From: Nannobrachium achirus | Lineage: Eukaryota; Chordata; Actinopteri; Myctophiformes; Myctophidae | DNA length: 64,000 nt | Direction: 5' to 3' | Assembly (NCBI GenBank): GCA_963921795.1 | Contig: OY997657.1 | Span: forward strand, 29,023,470-29,087,469 | Shown: positions 43,335 to 64,000 of the stretch, piece by piece | Numbering within the stretch: position 1 is the first letter of the stretch | How the letters are laid out: the number at the start of each line of letters is the position of its first letter | The notes under the pieces: model-generated | Databases searched by the model: none | Seen by the model: the letters and a program-made list of their open reading frames with translations, nothing else | Told to the model about the DNA's origin: nothing | Position numbers and translations under genes: made by a program

Positions 43335-43586
43335 TTGTGAAAATAGCAGATCTACATGCTTACAGCGCCTCGCAATGCGAGGCGTTGTGAGCATGTAGAT
43401 CTGAAAGTCCTTAATTGTGAAAAGTGCAGATAAACCCTCTACTTAAACTTAAACTTTATATTGGTTTGTTTACTGTTGAGTGAGAAAACAACATCTCACA
43501 TTAAGTTAATCATCTGGGGACCCCCAACCCCAACATAATTTGGGGACCCCCCCTGGGGGTCCCAACCCACAGGTTGAGAACCACTG
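43335..43586. mobile_element. hAT MITE remnant related to 2959-3291
   Basis: The right end GTTGAGAACCACTG and about 150 bp of interior match the 2959 element. It contains the hairpin AGCAGATCTACATGC... GCATGTAGATCTG with a GCGCCTCGC loop-stem. The left end is unclear. Confidence 0.55.
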
Positions 43587-43680
43587 CTCTAGTCTAGACT
43601 GCCGTCATGGCACCCCAGGGTGCCTGGGCACCCACTTTGATAACCCCTGCTCTAGATAACTAATAGTTAAAGTTGTGAAC

Positions 43681-43685
<5 letters not shown>

Positions 43686-43748
<63 letters not shown>
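43686..43748. repeat. (GT)n microsatellite upstream of spata7
   Basis: GT tract running into an alternating GCGCGCGCGTGCG stretch directly before the spata7 promoter. Confidence 0.95.
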
Positions 43749-43757
<9 letters not shown>

Positions 43758-43759
43758 CG

Positions 43760-43870
43760 TGTGCGCATGTTTCAGTGCCTGCGCATGCGCGTAATGACGC
43801 AACGCAATCATAGCAACCAGCATGGCGACGGAGAAGCTTTCATCTCATCTCCAAGAAGCTAGCGTTAGCT
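43760..43870 (+). promoter_or_regulatory. spata7: spata7 promoter candidate (NRF1 site, CRE-like site)
   Basis: TGCGCATGCGC (43780-43790) matches NRF1 and is followed at once by a CRE-like AATGACGCAA, a TAGCAAC X-box half site and GCATGGCGAC, a possible YY1 site. The CpG-rich, TATA-less character fits a housekeeping or ciliary promoter just upstream of the first coding exon. Confidence 0.5.
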
Positions 43871-44007
43871 AATAAGACAGACCTGACCTGTCACCCAGGG
43901 AGTTGTAATGTTCACCCGTACTGTGATTTTAGGATGCGCTCAAGCTTCCCTGTTTATGTACCCGAAGATTTCTGAGGAACATGGGATACGCTGAATGCAG
44001 CGTTATA

Positions 44008-50610
<6,603 letters not shown>

Positions 50611-51440
50611 CTGTCACTCCTGAACATGGATTTTCAAATCCTAATGTGTCTTGCTTTGTGCTTGAAAATCCATCATTGTTCACTGTTGTGTGATGAAATA
50701 TATAGTATTTTAGGCTTTATTCAGGGATCTTTTACAAGGCATAAATGTAGACTAAAAGCACACTTTTTCTAACCTTTTTTAGAAAGAGTTTTCTAACATT
50801 TTGTGTTAAAAGCACAACAGATGATACTGATACATAGTGAAACATAATGCAGATACTCTGGATGGGAATTTGTCACAATGTTTAGCAACTCTTGGCCATT
50901 GCTGCCTTTTTTAATATCCCTGGCTAATAAACCTTATATGTATTACTACATTATAATTGCCCTATAAATAAAATATGAAATATAAGGCTTATTAGTCAGG
51001 GATTCTTTTAAGTGCTGTCTCAAAAAGCAGTGTTACGCATATAGAATGTTTAGTAAGTACAGAGACGGGGTGAACCACAATTGATATCGGAGACAGAATG
51101 TGAACCACAATTGATATCAGAGACACAGGGTGAACCACAATTGATATCCAAATAGAGCCTCACAATACTTTCTTTCGGTATTGCCCCTTTGAAAGTGACA
51201 GGCCTACCTGATGTCAGATGTAATTTTTGTGTGTTATTGCAGACATGATAGCCTATTGATAACAAAATATGAGCATTTATAAATTCCTTATGTAGCTTTC
51301 ACTCAGGATTATAGCAAAAGCAATGTTTATTTTTATGAATGTATTATGTCTATGGTGTTTTATATACTGAGTGTGCTTCTACTATTTAGTTGTAGAAGTT
51401 TGCTGTGTCTTTATATTTGTAATAAATTTGTACCAACTTA
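50611..51440 (+). terminator. spata7: spata7 3' UTR with poly(A) signals and a threefold 33-bp tandem
   Basis: AATAAA-type signals occur at about 50924, 50963 and 51421. Between the last two is a threefold tandem of about 33 bp (51068-51150) with the shared core GTGAACCACAATTGATATC. If the distal signal is used, the tandem lies in the mRNA. Confidence 0.5.
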
Positions 51441-51488
51441 AAATTGCTCCATGATTACCGTACGTGACTATTTTAGACTATTATTCTG

Positions 51489-51868
51489 TTAAAGGAGCTA
51501 TAGTGTGTGCCAGCGGCTACGTCATTGTAGTCCTTAGCGGCCATTTCTTGGGTCAAAACACAGGTGTTTCAATTGTTTGATTGCATAGAACTAATGCTAT
51601 AGTCTAATCAGAACACCTGTGTAAGGCTTTGTTGACCCAAGAAATGGCCGCTCTTAGAACTACATTTGGCACACCCTATATAGTCAATCATTGACAGTCT
51701 GACAAAGGCCAAAATGATTATTTTATCATTATTTTACGCTTTTTGTTATCATTTTTAATAGGATCACATATATGAAGCTTAATCTTTTTTTTATAAAATA
51801 TTTTCGAATTTTTTATTTTTATTTTAGCGTCCGTTTTTCAAGAAAAGGTTGACTAATAGCTCCTTTAA
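51489..51868. mobile_element. TTAA-flanked DNA element
   Basis: Ends TTAAAGGAGCTATAGTG and the complement of TTAAAGGAGCTATTAGTC. Inner inverted repeats hold GGCCATTTCTTGGGTCA (about 51540) and its complement (about 51632). 380 bp, non-coding. Confidence 0.7.
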
Positions 51869-52560
51869 AGGGGTACTGTCACCTAAAGGGGTACTGTCAC
51901 TTTAAAGATTAATCTTAAAATATGAGTTAATATTTTGTATGATGTCATTGTGGGAATGCGCAATTATAAGTCAATCAAATTAATTGACTGTACTTAGACT
52001 ACTTACTGTACTGGTCAGCTGTTGTTGGGGGGCGAGGGGCAGATTACGCTGTGACATGAGCTTCAGACTGTTTCAGACCGTTTTCAGAGAGACCACGTGA
52101 CCTACTGTATCATACTATTATAATTTCGGGGCGTGTCAGCGGGCCTTCAACTAAAACGATTAAATGTCTGATTTAAAACTCAACCCCCAGAAAGAAATTG
52201 ATTGGCAAATTATTTAAACTATTACTAAATGCACACATTTTACACACATATTACAAAAAAATCCAACCGCTCACATCAACCAACAAAACAAACGTAAACA
52301 GACAAGACAGCAGCCAGCAGTTCTAGGCAGCTGTCCCATTTCTGGCATTTTCAGCTCCCAGTCCTGGCATTCCAGCTGTCTGATGTCATGCTCTCAAAGC
52401 CTTCGTGACAATGTATCCCGCCGCAACGGGAGGATCTATAATGTGTTTCGATGACTTCCTACCGCTTTCGAGGGCATGCATCTAAATTAGATATATAAAC
52501 AAAGGATAGGTCTATACATGTACAGAATTGTGAATATGGTTGCATGATTCCACATTTCCA
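51869..52560. other. spacer between spata7 and ptpn21, nothing firm
   Basis: A short tandem GGGGTACTGTCAC occurs twice at about 51878. No gene is seen. Confidence 0.4.
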
Positions 52561-52860
52561 CGTTTTTAAACCTCTTAAACTATAAACGGAGACCCCGGCG
52601 CGGATGTAGACGGGACACACTTGTTGCTCTTTCAGTCCCAGGAAGTGAAGCGCGTTAAGAGAACTTAGCTGAACTCTGGGAGGAGGCATGGAGCGTTACG
52701 GTGGATTAAAACCTGGAACAACAAATGTAAGATAAAAATAAAAAGAAACGTTACTTCGCTCGGGGCGTCATTGTAATATGACATACTGACTTCAATGGCC
52801 GACCTGATAGCGACTGAAGCACAATCACGGCTCATTGTTTATGACAGGTAACGTGAACGT
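52560..52860 (+). promoter_or_regulatory. ptpn21: possible ptpn21 promoter / first non-coding exon
   Basis: A CpG-containing, TATA-less patch with a good donor-like TTTATGACAG/GTAACG at about 52847. It is placed upstream of the acceptor at 53723. Inferred from position only. Confidence 0.25.
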
Positions 52861-53723
52861 TATTATTTGCAATATATAGTCTACCTACCCGGGGCGACGT
52901 CAGCTCTCCTACACCGTAGGATCCCGGTGGAGCGGGTCTAATTGCTGGAATACATGCTAACGCTATTGGACTGAAATCATGTCCAAATAGTTGTTTTTCT
53001 AATGGGGAGGTTTAGGAATGTTTCACTTGTTTGGTGTTTATATGTGCTTATTAACGACCTTGCTTTTTTAAGTGTGCTCCGTGGATTATTAACATGATAA
53101 TGATGGATCTTTTGCGTGTTAAAGTGTCGTATGTGGAGAGTTGTTGTGATGTGTTTTAAACGCCGCCATCCTGCGCTCTGAGTCCCCTGTGTGGTTGATG
53201 TGTCCATGGTTGGATCAGACTATGATCTGGAAGAGGATTAGTGCTACCTTACCGCATGCTTGGAACATTAACCAACGTTATTATTATTGGGTGACTCGTA
53301 ATAGCTGCCTGGCCACACTTTATTACACCGTGTTATTTTTTTTAATGAAGTTTTAAGTTCAGAACTTCAGATGTGTGAAGTTTTGAAACGGGGGAAAAAG
53401 TTTAAACTTCACAAATTAGTAGTAGTGGCAGACACCAAATAAGATACATAATATCCAGAGATTTAAGAGGATTAATGTTGCTGTAAGTCCTGCTTGTCTA
53501 GACACCTGTTTAAAAGTGTAAATTGTAAGCCAGGTGTAAATCCATTCATCATGCATGCACCTAATACATTGTTTTGATTTCTCGTTTTATTATTATTATA
53601 ATTATTTATTTATTAATTTGTTACATCCAGTCATTGTAAGAAACTAATTGCACATTGAGTTGAGAGTGCTGTAAAGAGGCAGTGATTTTTCCTCATGTCT
53701 CATTCCAGTCATCTCTCTTTCAG

Positions 53724-53849
53724 GTTTGCCTGTTGATGATGAGCCTGATGACTACCTGTCCTTGCATTCATACTTTCCTTGGAGGACCAGCAACGCCACA
53801 CGTTTTTCTGGACTAAGAGAAGACCTGCCCTTCTGTGGGTTTGGGAAAC
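53724..53849 (+). other. ptpn21: ptpn21 5' UTR within the first coding exon
   Basis: Starts after acceptor ATCTCTCTTTCAG. It contains an upstream open frame ATG (53736) to TAA (53814-53816) of 26 codons ending 33 nt before the ptpn21 start. Confidence 0.55.
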
Positions 53850-63603
<9,754 letters not shown>

Positions 63604-63830
63604 GTGAGGAATGATGTTTCAAAGTCCAACTCCACATGTTCTCCATCTGGGGGACTCGCAGGCATGCCTTTCATTCCCTGCGCTGACAAACAACCACTTC
63701 TCACAGAGGCTGACGCACTCCCTCTAATTGAGCCCAGCCTCAATCCATCCATCTCTTCTGCCCATCCATGGTGCACGCTCATCATCTGGTCTCAGTTAGT
63801 CGGCCGTATATAAGCCTGTCTTTCTAGTAG

Positions 63831-64000
63831 GGCTGCGAATCTTTGGGTATCCCACGATTCGATTCAGAATCGATTCTTGGGGTCACGATTCACGATTTTT
63901 TTCGATTCTTTCAAATCCAAACGATTCAAATTCAGAAACGATTATTTTCCGATTTAAAAACGATTCTCGATTCAAAACGATTCTCTATTCAATTAATAGG
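63831..64000. mobile_element. left part of a fish hAT-like repeat, cut by the window end
   Basis: Begins TAGGGCTGCGAATCTTTGGG and continues with ACGATTCGATTC words, a start often seen in fish hAT repeats. The right end is outside the window. Confidence 0.45.

Overview
The window looks like nuclear DNA of a teleost fish. Genes are split by GT-AG introns. Microsatellites are abundant, mostly (CA)n/(TG)n tracts, several over 100 bp. Intergenic and intronic DNA is full of small non-autonomous DNA transposons, Helitron ends and tRNA-derived SINEs. There is no bacterial-style operon, CRISPR array or rRNA. The species cannot be named from the sequence alone.

Four protein-coding genes can be reconstructed: gpr65 (+, single coding exon, 3372-4313), kcnk10 (TREK-2 K2P potassium channel, -, six coding exons, 34030 down to 17978; the first coding exon was not found), spata7 (+, twelve coding exons, 44008-50610, apparently complete) and ptpn21 (+, first five coding exons, from 53850, running off the right edge). 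Exon phases were checked junction by junction and agree. The order gpr65-kcnk10-spata7-ptpn21 matches the human 14q31 neighbourhood as I remember it. This shared order is the main support for naming the channel kcnk10 rather than another TREK, and the receptor gpr65 rather than another proton-sensing receptor. ptpn21 seems to point the opposite way from human, but that rests on memory.

Layout. 1-3.3 kb: a hAT-type element with a perfect 8-bp target duplication, a 27-bp perfect palindrome, and a small hAT MITE. 3.3-4.3 kb: gpr65. 4.3-5.7 kb: a hAT element whose target duplication contains the gpr65 stop codon and which carries a nested foldback. 5.7-17.9 kb: gene-free and rich in inverted-repeat elements, including a telomere-repeat-bearing palindromic element at 6.2-7.0 kb. 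18-34 kb: kcnk10, with large repeat-filled introns (a Helitron carrying nine CCATATATGG motifs, hAT MITEs, a second telomere-repeat element). 34-43.7 kb: space between kcnk10 and spata7, expected to hold the missing kcnk10 5' exon, with a perfect 94-bp-arm palindrome. 43.7-51.4 kb: spata7. 52-64 kb: ptpn21 5' region and FERM exons, with a third telomere-repeat element in an intron.

The genes do not form a pathway. They are an acid-sensing GPCR, a mechano-/lipid-/pH-gated K+ leak channel, a photoreceptor connecting-cilium protein and a FERM-domain tyrosine phosphatase. The least ordinary material is in the repeats: (i) a hairpin module with core GTGAGCTTGTAGATC that recurs at more than a dozen sites, usually in TTAA-flanked MITEs and inside other transposons; (ii) three palindromic elements built around (TTAGGG)n, two with apparent 8-bp target duplications; (iii) a Helitron that is a CArG-box array.
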